64,000 bases of DNA from Auricularia sp. M13 (taxonomy: Eukaryota; Basidiomycota; Agaricomycetes; Auriculariales; Auriculariaceae): contig CM073198.1 in assembly GCA_037042915.1 (NCBI GenBank), forward strand, positions 3,596,001 through 3,660,000, in the 5' to 3' direction. Below, one piece after another: positions 12,126 to 23,115 of this stretch. The position numbers and the translations under genes were made by a program. The notes beneath the pieces are model-generated. The model was not told where the DNA came from. It searched no databases and worked only from the letters and a program-made list of their open reading frames with translations. Every line of letters begins with the position of its first letter. The first letter of the stretch is position 1.

Positions 12126-13298
12126 ATGTCGCGAATACGAGAGGTCTGGGCGGGCAACCTGGAGCAGGAGATGCGCGCCGTCCGCGCCGCTGTCGACCGC
12201 TATCCGTACATAGCGATGGCGCGTGCCGCTCGTCGGGTGGGCCTGACCGTCGCCAGCTGACTGCGCGAGCAGGACACCGAGTTTCCGGGCGTCGTCGCGC
12301 GCCCCGTGGGCAGCTTCCGCTCGCCGTCCGACTACCACTACCAGACCATGCGCTGTAACGTCGACCTGCTCAAGATTATCCAGATCGGCCTCACCCTCGC
12401 CGACGAGGAGGGCAACTATCCCCAGGACGTCTGCACATGGCAATTCAACTTCCGATTTAGCGTGGCGTGCGTCTCCTAATATCCTGGGATAGTATCATAT
12501 GAGCTTATAGTCCGGCAGAGACGACATGTTCGCTCCAGACTCGTTAGAGCTGCTCAAGACCGCCGGACTCGACTTCCAACGACACGACGAGATGGGCATC
12601 GACCCCAACGACTTTGCAGAGCTCATGATCACCTCGGGCCTTGTGCTGACAGACGACACCAAGTGGATATCCTTCCACAGGTGCGTGCGCAACTTCCGCG
12701 CGACCTGCGGCGAGCTTATTGTTCGCAGCGGCTACGACTTCGGCTACCTCGTCAAGCTCCTCACCAACAACAGCTTACCAGAACGCGAAGACGACTTCTT
12801 TGAGCTCTTGCATATCTGGTTCCCCGCTATATATGACATCAAGTACATCATGCGCGCGTGCAAGGTGCTGAAAGGCGGCTTGCAAGACGTTGCCGACGAC
12901 CTTGGAGTACGTTCTTAATGCGCTGCTTCGACGCCTTCTAGCTCCAGGTCTGATTTTGCTTCCAGGTGATGCGAATTGGACCTTCGCACCAAGCAGGGTC
13001 GGACAGCTTATTAACCGCCTCGACGTTCTTCAAGATGCGCGAAATATACTTCAACGACAAGATCGACGACGACACATACTCCGGCATACTGTACGGCCTC
13101 GGTCAGACGTACATGAACGGCATTGACGGCAAGGGCGCAATGACCATGGCCGAACGCGAACCGCGGCATCATCTGGGCCCGCTCCCGACACCGACGCTTG
13201 CGACGTTCGGCAACACGCCCATACCCACGCCTTTTGCGGGTCCTCCGATGAACATATTTGCTACCCGCGGCGGTATGCAAATGGTGTCGGAGCGCTGA
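12126..13298 (+). CDS. POP2: CCR4-NOT deadenylase subunit CAF1/POP2
   Basis: CAF1 is a DEDD-family 3'-5' exonuclease that shortens mRNA poly(A) tails within the CCR4-NOT complex. The start [20 protein letters not shown] matches the family. Catalytic acidic residues are visible: D and E in DTEFPGV (from 12273), D in [12 protein letters not shown] (near 12731-12765) and D in [12 protein letters not shown] (near 12990-13020). Other conserved text includes [41 protein letters not shown] and [16 protein letters not shown]. The C-terminal tail after [10 protein letters not shown] is Pro/Thr-rich. The first intron, 12219-12272 (54 bp), appears to use a GC donor: no GT site rejoins IAM to DTEF in frame. 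The remaining introns are GT-AG. The gene otherwise looks intact. Confidence 0.95.
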
Positions 13299-13565
13299 GC
13301 GTTCGTGTGCGTGAGCTCGTCGTGTACGTTGTCGTAGATCTTTGACTGTTGATGATGGACATTGGTGTACATCCCCCCTCCCTCCATACCTATGTAGCGT
13401 GTGTCTGTCTGCAGCCTCTCGCTTGCTTTCCTCAGCTATATACTGTCAATGTTGTCGATGCCGCTTCGCTAAACGCCGGCTCCCCGGAGCACCGGCTGCT
13501 ATGTTCGCCTGCGGTTCGCGGCTTGCAGCCAATTTCCATTGCCAACTTGGACTGGAACCGCAACG

Positions 13566-14693
13566 ATGACGGGCAAAATCGACACCGAGCAGCCGTATGA
13601 TGCGCCGTGGGGTGTCATCTCGTTCTTTGCGCTATCGTTCGTTGGCGCGATATACCTCATTGCGACGCTCGGCGCGCGTGTCGTGTTGTCGAAAAACGCG
13701 ACGTTCCGCGACAAGTTCACGTTCATATGGCTGGTGAGTCTAGCTTATATTATTTCCACCTATTATAACGCGTTATGCACACAGGCGTTCGATGGCTTGA
13801 TTCATTTTTGCGTCGAGGGCCCGTTCCTGTTCGTATTCGCGTTTGAAGGTGGCTCAGCAGGTTTGACCTGGCCTCTAGGTATCAGTCCATTGGTGGGCGC
13901 ACGATCAACACCTCCACTGGTATCCTGGCCGAGATGTGTACGCGCAGTGCCGTCACTGACATTGGCTGCCACTGACAAGTTACAACTGCTCAGGGCGTGA
14001 CTATGTCGGTCCCACGTGCCAACTTCCTTCCTCTTGTCATCACTGACATGGCGATATTGCAACTAGGCGCGCGCAGATACCCGCTGGGGCACGGCAGACC
14101 CGACGATCGTTTCGCTCGAAGTGCTCACTGTGCGTACCGTAACCTTTCCATCCAGCTTGTGCATGCAGCATGCTCAGTCCGAGGACGAACCAGGTCCTCG
14201 GCGCCGGGCCCATCTGCTTTTACATCCTCTACCTCATGATGCGCCGCGACCCCGCGCGCCACTTCTGGATCATCGTGCTCTCCGTAGCGGAGCTCTATGG
14301 CGGGTCTGTCCTCTGAGTGTCTCTCAATCGAGTGTGATGTTGAGATTGACTCGGTCTTATTGAAGGTGGATGACGTTCTGCCCCGACCTGCTCGCCGGCG
14401 GAAAGAGCCTCGTGCTCGACCCGACGAATATCTTGGACTTCTGGATCTACCTCGTTGTACGTCCTCGCACTCGATTCTCACCCGGCTCTTCACCTAATAT
14501 TCCTCCCTACTCGCAGTTCCTGAACATTCTGTGAGTGACCTACTGCACTGGACACTGCAGACGCTTGGCGACTGACAAGCTGGTTCTCAGCTGGGTGTTC
14601 ATCCCCATCGGGCTCATCGTCGACTCGTATGGCGAGATCACGAAGGCTCTGAAGAGCACCCACGCCGCTGCGGAGGGCAAAAAGAGCCACTGA
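13566..14693 (+). CDS. EXPERA/emopamil-binding-protein-like membrane protein, copy 1
   Basis: EBP-family proteins are four- to five-span ER membrane proteins. The best known catalyse sterol delta8-delta7 isomerisation. The start MTGKIDTEQPYDAPWGVISF is followed by a first membrane helix (FALSFVGAIYLIATLG) and ATFRDKFTFIWL. Further exons carry AFDGLIHFCVEGPFLF (with the family's H and E), GGRTINTSTGILAEM, ADTRWGTADPTIVSLEVLT, VLGAGPICFYILYLMMRRDP with ARHFWIIVLSVAELYGG, CPDLLAGGKSLVLDPTNILD and IPIGLIVDSYGEITKALK. The stop is at 14691-14693. A closely related inverted copy lies at 23116-24042. Whether this protein is a true isomerase or a fungal EBP-like protein of other function cannot be decided here. 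Confidence 0.85.
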
Positions 14694-15121
14694 TGCTGAA
14701 TCGCTAACATGGTGGCAAAGCCGCAAGCTGTTTGTCGATCCCTGGAATCTTCAAGGCCACTTCTCTCTCCTATTTTTTGGATTTTTGGGCCTGTAAACCT
14801 GGCTTTACAGTGCGGCACAGCTTCGGTGGACTATTGTCCTGTGGCATTCACATTTAAAAATAGACAGGAATGGATGGGACTCGGACGTTGAAGTTGAACG
14901 TAATTTCCGCCAGAGCGCATTTATTTGTGCGGCTAGCGAGAATAAATCTAGCAACAGGTTACATTGCTCTGTGTCTTGTCATTTAGTGGTGATGAACTAT
15001 GTACTGTTGTCGAGTGAGAGCTGCTGAGGCTGGATCGGAGCAAGACACGCGTTGTTTGTCCTGTCAACATCGTTGCACATGACTTCATCCCTTTCAGTCG
15101 CAGTCCGTCACCGCGGCGGCC
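14694..15121. promoter_or_regulatory. Intergenic, no gene seen
   Basis: This 428 bp gap runs from the EBP-family stop to the RWD gene start. It is more AT-rich than the flanking genes and is likely a 3' untranslated region plus the next promoter. No repeat or open frame is worth reporting. Confidence 0.5.
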
Positions 15122-16048
15122 ATGGCCACGATTTCAGACGACGCGCTCCAGCGGCAGCGGGACGAGATTGCGCTACTTGAAGCGATGTACCCTGAGGATC
15201 AGTTTGAGTCTGAAGCCAGTGCTGCCGGGCTCAGCGTGCGCATTCGTCTGGGAGCGACGTGAGCACTGCATGCAATCGATTCCCAGAATTCGAGGCCTGA
15301 CATGATATTTTATAGTGCTTTTCCTATTGAATTGGTGATGCACTTGCCCGAAGGCTACCCGGGGACGCATAGGCCAGAGCTCGCCGTGTCGTGTCCCCAC
15401 TCGAGCAGGCAGGTGCAGGAGCATCTGCATGTCGAACTACAGCGCATTCTAGATGGCTTCTCTGGTATGCACCTCTTCATACAGCTCCTTTTCGGTAACA
15501 GGGAGCTAATGTGCCAGCCAGGCCGAGACGACGAGATCCTGGACGAAGTCCTGAGCCAGTTCAAGGCATTTCTCGCAGAGTTTAGACCAGACGACACGGA
15601 CGCAGACTCCACAGCCGCGCATCTTCATCCCGCAGCTCCCAGAGTGTCTGAAGACGACGACGGGACCGCGCTCGTCGTCGTCCTGTGGTTCCACCACCTG
15701 CTCGCCACCTCCAAGCGCGCCGACATCGTCGCGCTTTCCACTACGCACCGTCTCTCGGGCGTCAGCAAGCCGGGCTACCCCGGCTGCCTCATTGTCGAGG
15801 GGCAGCTCGGCGACGTGCGCGCGTACATCGCGGAGCTGCGCTCGTGGCGGTGGCAGGGCTTCCAGGTGCGCGCCGAGCACGTCTTGCCCGATGGCCGCAG
15901 CATGAGCAAGGCCTGGGACGGCCGCGGAGATGGACAGTCTGGGTGGAAAGGCGTCGTGGAGGTCGAGAAGATGGCCGACGTCGTCAAAGCCGTGCAACCG
16001 TTCCATCTTGACGAGCTGTTTTTGCGCGTGATGAAGCTGGGCAGTTAG
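15122..16048 (+). CDS. RWD-domain protein (RWDD2-like, with C-terminal DUF1115-type domain)
   Basis: The N-terminal RWD domain starts MATISDDALQRQRDEIALLE, with AMYPEDQF, then FPIELVMHLPEGYPG after the single intron. The C-terminal half has LVVVLWFHHLLATSKRADIV, GVSKPGYPGCLIVEGQLGDV and SWRWQGFQVRAEH, as in RWDD2-family proteins. Exon 1 ends near 15258 and exon 2 begins near 15316. The junction GA-T-AFPIEL is clean. The total is about 290 residues, typical of the family. The molecular role of RWDD2 proteins is poorly known; RWD domains generally mediate protein contacts. The stop is at 16048, and it converges with the FAD enzyme ending at 16231. Confidence 0.85.
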
Positions 16049-16230
16049 TTTTCTGTGTTTTCATCGCTAGTGAATCGCAACGACCGAAGAAGGTGCTTGC
16101 ACGTCAAGGTGAGCTCTCTGATTTAGAAAATTGGCAGGACTGCTGAAGGCCTAACAATTGTCGCGCCGTAGCTTTATGTTGAGATTGACACTGGCATTGC
16201 AGATGGCTCCAGTCCGTAATTTCTCCATAT

Positions 16231-17646
16231 TCACTGCGTCATAAATCTACGGTTAGCCAGCCCACTCATTCTGGTGGCAAAGGCTTTGTTGACCGCGGGA
16301 ATGGCCATGAGCGCCCAGAGGATATAGTCCCTCGCAAGGGCGGACAGGAAACTCTGCGGGAATTCGATGTGGTCAATCCGCTCTGAAGTTTTGATGACCT
16401 CCATGGCGACGCTCTTCCTTCTTGCAGCGTGCTCTTCGAGGATTGCGTCCGTCGACTTGGTGGCCAGGGCATGGTGCTTCGCGATGGCTACACCGGCACT
16501 GATTCCATCGCATATGCCCAGGTTCATGCCTTGGCCGCCAGCGGGAGAATGCCTGTGTCCTGCGTCGCCGACTAGGAGCACGCGCGCGCCGTGAATGCGC
16601 ACGAAGAACTCATCTGCCAGCGCCGAGTAGACCCGGTGGCGCGACGTCTCGAAGACGGCTTTCACGCGCGGCGGCGCGATGCCGTCTGAGCGATGAGAGC
16701 CGGGTCCGCGCGCGTCGATGATGCGCTGGACGTACTCCACGCCGGGGTTGCGCTCTGGGGGCGGATCGGTGGGCGCGATGTTGGCTCCCAGGCGGTACAG
16801 GAGGCGCGTCGGCTGCGCTGGGTCAGGCGCGGGCAGAAATACCATCGGGCCGGCGGTCGTCAATATGATGGTGCAGTCGTCGCGCGAGATGTTGGGCGGG
16901 AGGGGCTCCTCGAGTTCCAGGTCGGCCAGCATGGCGATGCGGCTGGTCTTCGAGACCACATCCTCGCCGGCGGGCGCTCCCGTGCTTGGATCGCGGAAGG
17001 CTATACCGGACAGGGTGCGAATCTGCGGCTGCGTGAGGATCTCTTATGCGCATGAGATTGAATTAGTGGTGACTTACGGTTGATCGTGCACCGTCTGCAG
17101 CCACGACGTACCGCATCTTGACCGTCTCTCCCGTCTCAATGGCGAGCTCGCACCACCCGTCTACCTCCCGCATTCCAGTCGCCGTCTTGCCGCGGTAGAC
17201 ATGGATGCCAGCCTCCTGCAAGTGGCGGAGCAGCACGGACTCGACCGTGTGTTGTGGAATCAGCAACGTGTACGGGAACTTGGTCGTGTCCTCGAGCGCG
17301 GAGAATCGGACTGTCATGACGTGCTGCTCCTTCTGGTTCTTGAAGGGAAGGTTGTACGACTTGGTGCCTAGCGCGATGAGATCCTCGGAGCAGCCCAGTT
17401 TGTCGAGTTCCTGCGAGCCAAATATCCGGGATCAGTCGCTTCTCGTGCTGGGGCAGGTCAGGGACGTGCCTCCATAGTATGCGCGTGAATGGCAGACGCG
17501 CGAGACGCATTGTGGGCGCCGCTCAGTTTATCGACAACGAGGGGTTTGATGCCGCGCCGAGCGAGGGCGAGTGCACACGCAAGCCCGGCGGGTCCTGCCC
17601 CGACGACGCAAACGTCGACCTGAGAAGGTAGTACTGGTGTAGACAT
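16231..17646 (-). CDS. FAD-dependent aromatic-ring monooxygenase (PHBH-fold)
   Basis: Flavoprotein hydroxylases of this fold use NAD(P)H and O2 to hydroxylate phenolics or related compounds. The ATG at 17646 gives MSTPVLPSQVDVCVVGAGPA, with the dinucleotide-binding GAGPAG. Further motifs are RYVVAADGARST (the DG motif, near 17110-17070) and VLLVGDAGHRHSPAGGQGMN (the GD motif, near 16580-16510). The C-terminus ends SGLANRRFMTQ. Exon 1 ends at 17470. The first intron, 17411-17469 (59 bp), begins GCACGT and ends CAG; no GT donor restores the frame into ELDKLGCSEDLIALG. A GT-AG intron near 17080-17050 joins the second and third coding blocks. The thioredoxin-like C-terminal domain of phenol hydroxylases is absent, so the protein resembles the shorter class. 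The substrate is unknown. Confidence 0.88.
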
Positions 17647-18623
17647 GCTTGCAGAGTATTGATGCACTGGCTTGACGCTGCGCCGTTTGACTTTATACCA
17701 ACTTTATACTGTGCAACTTTTCTTGATGGGATTTAGCATAAGCAGTGACGAAAGCAGGCTGACGATACTGCGCACCAGTAATAGTAATAGTAAGTCCGAG
17801 CCGCAGTATCTTGGGTCTTCAGAGACTTGATTTGAGCTGTCAGCAAGGGCATCGCAGAGGCTGGACTACTCCTGGCGTTTCGGGCGAAACAGACTTGATT
17901 AGAAATATTGTACGTATGTAGCGGTTGGCCATGGCTGTCGTGATGTTCGAGCCGATCTACTGCATGGCACACAGACGTTGTGCGGATACATAGAATACGG
18001 ATCCGGGTCGATCATGCATGCCTCAAAGACGCTTTAGGCATGGCGCATTGTTGGCCTCGAGAGTGCTTTGGGAAGGAAGCGGGGAGTCAGAATGACCGAG
18101 ATGTGCGCAACTCAATTCTCGACACACTGGGACGACTCCATGAAAAGCATAAAGATAAGCGGATGGATTAGAGCTTGATTAGAGCGCAGGTTATGCCTTC
18201 GTAGAAAGTAAGGACGCGTGGTTGGGTGCACCGGAACACACAGAATTCGCGAGAGGGAGCTGTAAGAAGTCTTCATCTCTAAAGCAGAGAGCTGTGCGTT
18301 GTGAGCAATGTCTCTTGATGCCAGGAAACCAAGGACAATGCTTTTTGCCAGCATCGAATGAGCGAGGCCAACGAGGATCGTCGCGGAAAGCAAGCTATGC
18401 TGGTGTTTGAGTCGCGTATGACAGCGGCTACCCCCGCATTTTGCACTCCTTACGCTCGCTACGATTGGGGAATATCGCGAGGATGACCACGGCACGGGCC
18501 CGGGATACTTGAGAGCGTGGTCAGAGCGCAAGACGCGGAATCGGAAGCATATTCCGGTTGGTCTGTTTCGTCTCAAGCCATCGTCAGCGGTTGCTCTGGC
18601 GCCTTGCAGACGCGTCGCCAGCC
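17647..18623. other. Intergenic region between divergent genes
   Basis: About 980 bp lies between the FAD enzyme and the nuclease gene. It contains a short AAT/AGT-rich tract near 17780-17800. The longest frame, on the minus strand at 18112-18576, has no family resemblance and no matching coding bias. I therefore treat the stretch as promoter and spacer DNA. Confidence 0.45.
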
Positions 18624-21600
18624 ATGCCCATTGGGACGCCGAATAATGGCTTTATACCGCCATATCCTATCCGCGTCGATACGTTCTACACGCCGCGCGA
18701 CGCCGTGTTCTCTCCGCCGGCGCTCTATCTCCTCTCGCACACCCACGTCGACCATCTGACTGGCCTCAACGCCAAGTCCTTCGGAGCTCGCGTAATATGC
18801 TCGCCAGATGCAAAGCAAATGCTGCTCAATATGGAGCCTGCTGCGGACAGGATTGCATTCGACGGTGGAGTCCGTGCAGTCCGTAACCGCCCCTACTCTC
18901 ATCTCAAGATCGACCCTGTTACGCGAGAGGACGGAACGGTTGACTACTCCATGTCAAGAGACCTGTTGGTGCGCCATATTCCGTGCGTTTCTGCATGAAT
19001 AGCATGCTCATGCAACCGTCCTAGCTTCCTGTCGCTCTCAATACGCCGCGAATGTTTGAGCTTTCGGACAAGGAGCGCGTTTCTATCACCTTGCTTGATG
19101 CCAACCATTGCCTGGGCGCGGTGATGTCCGTCGTCGCTCAATGCTTGCACGCGTTGTTGCCCTGACACACTCTAGGTTTCTGGTCGAGGGCGACAAAGGC
19201 GCAGTCTTGCATACTGGCGACTTTCGCGCGGAACCTGCGCTTCTGGATTCCTTGAGAATGAACCCCCTCATACAACGCTATCTCGCCCCGAAATTCAGCT
19301 TTGCGACCAAGGAAGACGGTCCCACGCGCACACTGGACGCGATTTACCTCGACACGGCGTGCATGCTACAGATGCACGAAGTCCCCACCAAGGTAGCGGC
19401 TCTCAAAATCTGTCATTTGGATGTGCTAATGCCGCCATAGACAGATGCCACAGACGGCTTGGTGCAGCTCATGGCGCTGTTCCCGCCCGAGGCCCGGTTT
19501 TTCCTCAACTGTTGGACATGGGGCTACGAGGATATCCTCAAAGCCGTAGCGAGTGCCTTCCAAACCAAGGTATGCAACAGCCAGAGTGTCTAGCTTATCC
19601 TTCGCTGACCCCGCGAAAGATTCATGTGGACCGATACAAATATGAGATATTCATGAAGACATCCGATCCGTTTCTGAAGTCCTTGGCCTCGCGCGATGAG
19701 AACATCTCCCGCTTCCACGCCTGCGAACGCCACGATCGCTGCAAGCAGGTCAACTTCCCGCCCAAGACCGAATCCATCGTCTACGTGAACCCTGTGGACA
19801 TGAGCATCGAACGCTGGGCCGCATACCTAGAAGAAACGAGATCCCGTCTGGAGGCTGGCGAACTTCTAACCAACCTTGTACGCATTTCTGTCGCAGTCCC
19901 GTCGCGACCGACTGACGGCTACCTACTTGCAGCTCGTGCCGCTCGCACGACATTCGCCATTACCGGAGCTGCGAGCCTTCGTCAGGCTGTTTCGCCCGCG
20001 ATGCGTGGTGCCCAACACGCTCGACCCTGCGCTGCACGGCATAGACTACGCTGCGATGGCCAACATGTTCGAGGACTGCCTCGCGCCCGGCGGCGCCGCG
20101 ATCATGAAGGACCAGATGCTCAGCGCGCGCATGGGCCCGCCCGAGCGCGCCCCGTCCGAATCCGGGTCCGCAGAATTGCGCAACAGCGTCGCCGTGCAGC
20201 TCGAGAACGTCGTCGGCCTCTCAGGCGTTGCGGAGGACGCCGCGCATTGGGTGGACGTCGACAGCATGGGCAGGGTCGCCGCTGCCCTGCGGCCGCACCT
20301 GCCGCCCGCGCTGTACCCCGCGCTCGAGCGCACGCTGAGCGCGAAGAAGCCTCCGCCGGCGAAGAGGCGGTGTGACGGCTCGGACTACGAGACGACCGAT
20401 GACGAGCAGAGCTATGTCGCCTCGTGGGCCTCGTCGTCGCCGCTGGCGTCCCGCTCGCAGAACGACAAGATGCTCGGCGCATCAGCTTCGCTCAATGACA
20501 TGCCCATTGCGCCCGGGACGCCATTGCGTAGGCAAAGGACCATGCCGGACGTATCGCCTGGTGCTAGTATCACGCGCCGACAAGGTACTGTTTTGAAAAT
20601 TAAATATAGTGTTTTTTCTCATGCAGTCCGCGTAGGTGATTCACGTCGCCAGGAAAAACCGCCCGATGCGCTTGGTCTGATGAAACCAGGTGCGCGATGC
20701 TCGGTTGTTCCAGATGCTCAAGTCGACTGAAGTCCATGATAGAGCGAACACATTCAGAGCCAGAACTGACGGCATTTGGCACGCCGTATTCGTCCCCTGT
20801 CCGGCGTCCCGCTCGGCAAGCACCCAAGCCTGCAGCCGTTATGCCTCGCGATGAAGAGACTAGGACGAGCAAGGCCAAAGCCATGGGGCCGTCCGCCAGG
20901 CCGCTTTCCAAACAGCGAGAACTGCTGGCCCGCTCGAGCGGGTCGGTGCTTTTGGAACGATCTTCTTCTACCGTTGTGTCCGTCGAAGTGCCCACACGCT
21001 CGTTTGCTCAACGTCGCCAATCCTCTTCGTCATCCATGGCGCACAAGTCTGGCATCGATGTCTATAAACAGCCTCAACTGCCAAAGGAGGTTGCGCAGCC
21101 GACCCACACGTCTTTACTTACTACACGTTTACCGTCCCGCAGCTCTTCCGAGCGTGCTCCTGCCACATCGTCGAGCAAGGCGAAGCGTCCGAGTTACGAA
21201 GCGTCCGAAGAAGAGCGGCCCTGCAAGCGGTCCAAGTTGGAGCTGCAACCATCCTCGGACGGCAAGCCTGGAGGCTCCACGCCCGTGCCTCAGATGTCAA
21301 AGGGCTCTGGCCAGCAGGCAACTGCGTCTTCCCTGGCCATGCACGCAGCTACTGCCGTTGGCCACGACGACCGGCTTTCCAGCGATTCTGCTGTTCGCTC
21401 CAAGTCTCTCGATAAATCGCGATCGAGCTCGCGTGTGCGAAGTCGAGATCAGGATGGTGATGCTGCACGACGAGATACCGTGCTCGACGACATGGGCTCC
21501 CAAGACTCAGCTATACTTCGGCGAACGAGTACCACACGTACTATATCTCGTACTGTTACCCACGAATCTGTCATGCTCCCGCCCGCGGACGAGAAGAAGC

Positions 21601-21947
21601 GGAAGATCAAGGAGCAGACTAGGCGGATGACGGAGATGCTTAGGCAAGCCACGCCTGCGCTTGACCATCGGGAGGTCAAACGTACGAAAACGGATGTGCC
21701 GGTGCCATCTGCCAGTCGAACCTCGGAGTCCAGCAGGAGTAGGCGATTATCAGTTCCCACGAAGCCGAAAGGGGACATTACGAGTAGCCGACAGAGTCCC
21801 GAGCCTCCTTCAGCCGCTGAGCGCCGGACGACGTTGCTGACGTTGCATTCTGACGAGCCCTTTGGGCTGGAGGTTACGTTGCCGGGTGTAGGTTTCAGGT
21901 TTCGGGACTCGCAGGGCGAGCCGGGCGACGTGTTCGACGATGTGTAG
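18624..21947 (+). CDS. SNM1/Artemis-like metallo-beta-lactamase DNA repair nuclease with long tail
   Basis: SNM1-family beta-CASP nucleases process DNA ends and crosslinks. The start MPIGTPNNGFIPPYPIRVD leads into LYLLSHTHVDHLTGL, the HxHxDH metal-binding motif (near 18727-18770). Later motifs are LLDANHCLGAVM, VLHTGDFRAEPALLD (near 19206-19250) and DAIYLDTACM. The following exons hold FLNCWTWGYEDILKAVASAF and SFVRLFRPRCVVPNTLDPAL-like beta-CASP text (LRAFVRLFRPRCVVPNTLDP near 19966-20030). From about 20350 onward the protein is disordered: Ser-, Arg- and Lys-rich, with SDYETTDDEQSY and many SSS runs. It stops at 21947 after GEPGDVFDDV. Introns near 20586-20624 and 20692-20740 join the tail. 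Fungal relatives have similar tails. Yeast Pso2 is the closest well-studied family member, but orthology to Pso2 or Artemis is not settled here. Confidence 0.85.
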
Positions 21948-22138
21948 CTACATGCTCGGTCTTCGATGTACATCTATTACTGTAGTTCTATTCTATTCGG
22001 GTATCTGGGATATATCATTAGTCTCTAGAAAATCTGATGTTCGTTATACTGTTCTGATTACTAGTCCTCGGTCAAGATCAATGCGAAGCACTCAAAGAAC
22101 TGAGAAATGGAGCGGGGAGACATCCAAACGAGTCCCAG

Positions 22139-22618
22139 TCAATATTCTGAACGATGAGCCGCCAGGATGATGCGAGCGACCCTGTGTTCATGCACGCGGG
22201 CCTCAAGGTATTGAATGGCTAATGCAAAGCCAGCGCCTTCGGCCTCGACGCCGTTTTCTTGCGGCAGCGTCTCCGGACCAAGCGTCGGCCGTCTAGGTGA
22301 GTCGCTGAGACTCGCGGGGGCTCTATGAGTCCCGCTGTCCGCTGTGTCAGCCTCGGCGCGGTGGCTATAGTTCGGCTTCCAACTCTGAGGCCTGCGCAAC
22401 GGGGGACGTGCGGAGACGCCTCTGCCCAGACTTCGGATCATGGGCGTAGCCTCCAGTGATGAGTGTGTGCTACTGTCAGGGTTGGGAGTGAGCGGAGCGC
22501 TGGCCGCTACAGAGCCCGTGAGCATGAGGATGTAGAGGGCTCCGCTGGCGACTGCCTGAGATACCGCAGCGCGCCGGCGGAAGCTTGTTGTACGTTTGAC
22601 GGTGCTGAGAAACGCCAT
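22139..22618 (-). CDS. Hypothetical single-exon protein with one hydrophobic segment
   Basis: A 159-residue frame starts MAFLSTVKRTTSFRRRAAVS. A basic N-terminus is followed by a hydrophobic stretch (ASGALYILMLTGSVAASAPL), then a Pro/Ser/Arg-rich region ending ILAAHRSEY. This could be a small membrane or mitochondrial protein. I recognise no family, and support rests only on the clean ATG and the frame length, so it may be spurious. Confidence 0.3.
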   Translation of the reverse strand: MAFLSTVKRTTSFRRRAAVSQAVASGALYILMLTGSVAASAPLTPNPDSSTHSSLEATPMIRSLGRGVSARPPLRRPQSWKPNYSHRAEADTADSGTHRAPASLSDSPRRPTLGPETLPQENGVEAEGAGFALAIQYLEARVHEHRVARIILAAHRSEY

Positions 22619-23115
22619 TGGTGAGGGTTACGTTGGGGGATTGGATGTCCGCTACGGCCCGCAGTCGTCGTCGATCTCAAGCACAATATCCGCGGGATAT
22701 CCCGCCGCGGAGTACGCCTTTGATTTCCGAAGATCATTTTCCAGCGCCGGGCGATGCACTGGAAGAAAGCAGCAGCATGAGCGTTTGAGAAGAGGAATCC
22801 AATATTGAAAATCGCAGTACAGAAACCCGAAATGCACGGAGCACTGAATATCGGCGGTGGGCGCAACAACTCCAAGCATTTCGTATCGCACAGTACTGCC
22901 GCAGGGTCACGAGATAGTCAGACGAGCCTAGATAGCAATTGTGCAACGTTATGAACGTAGGCGGAGGCTATGCGTAGCACAGGCCTGGTGCTGTCGAGGC
23001 GGGCAGAGCATCAGCAAGTGTATGTGGTGCACATAATCCTACATGAGATTCCTTCCTATCCTCCTGGAACCATCGAATAGATGTGCAAGTATGTGCAATA
23101 TTTTGTGGGCCTGAA
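22619..23115. other. Intergenic, no gene seen
   Basis: This 497 bp stretch lies between the hypothetical protein start and the 3' end of EBP copy 2. Short frames only; no repeat found. Confidence 0.45.

Noticed and set aside
18112-18576. 154-residue minus-strand frame
   Set aside because: No family resemblance, no codon bias like its neighbours, and it lies in a divergent promoter region.
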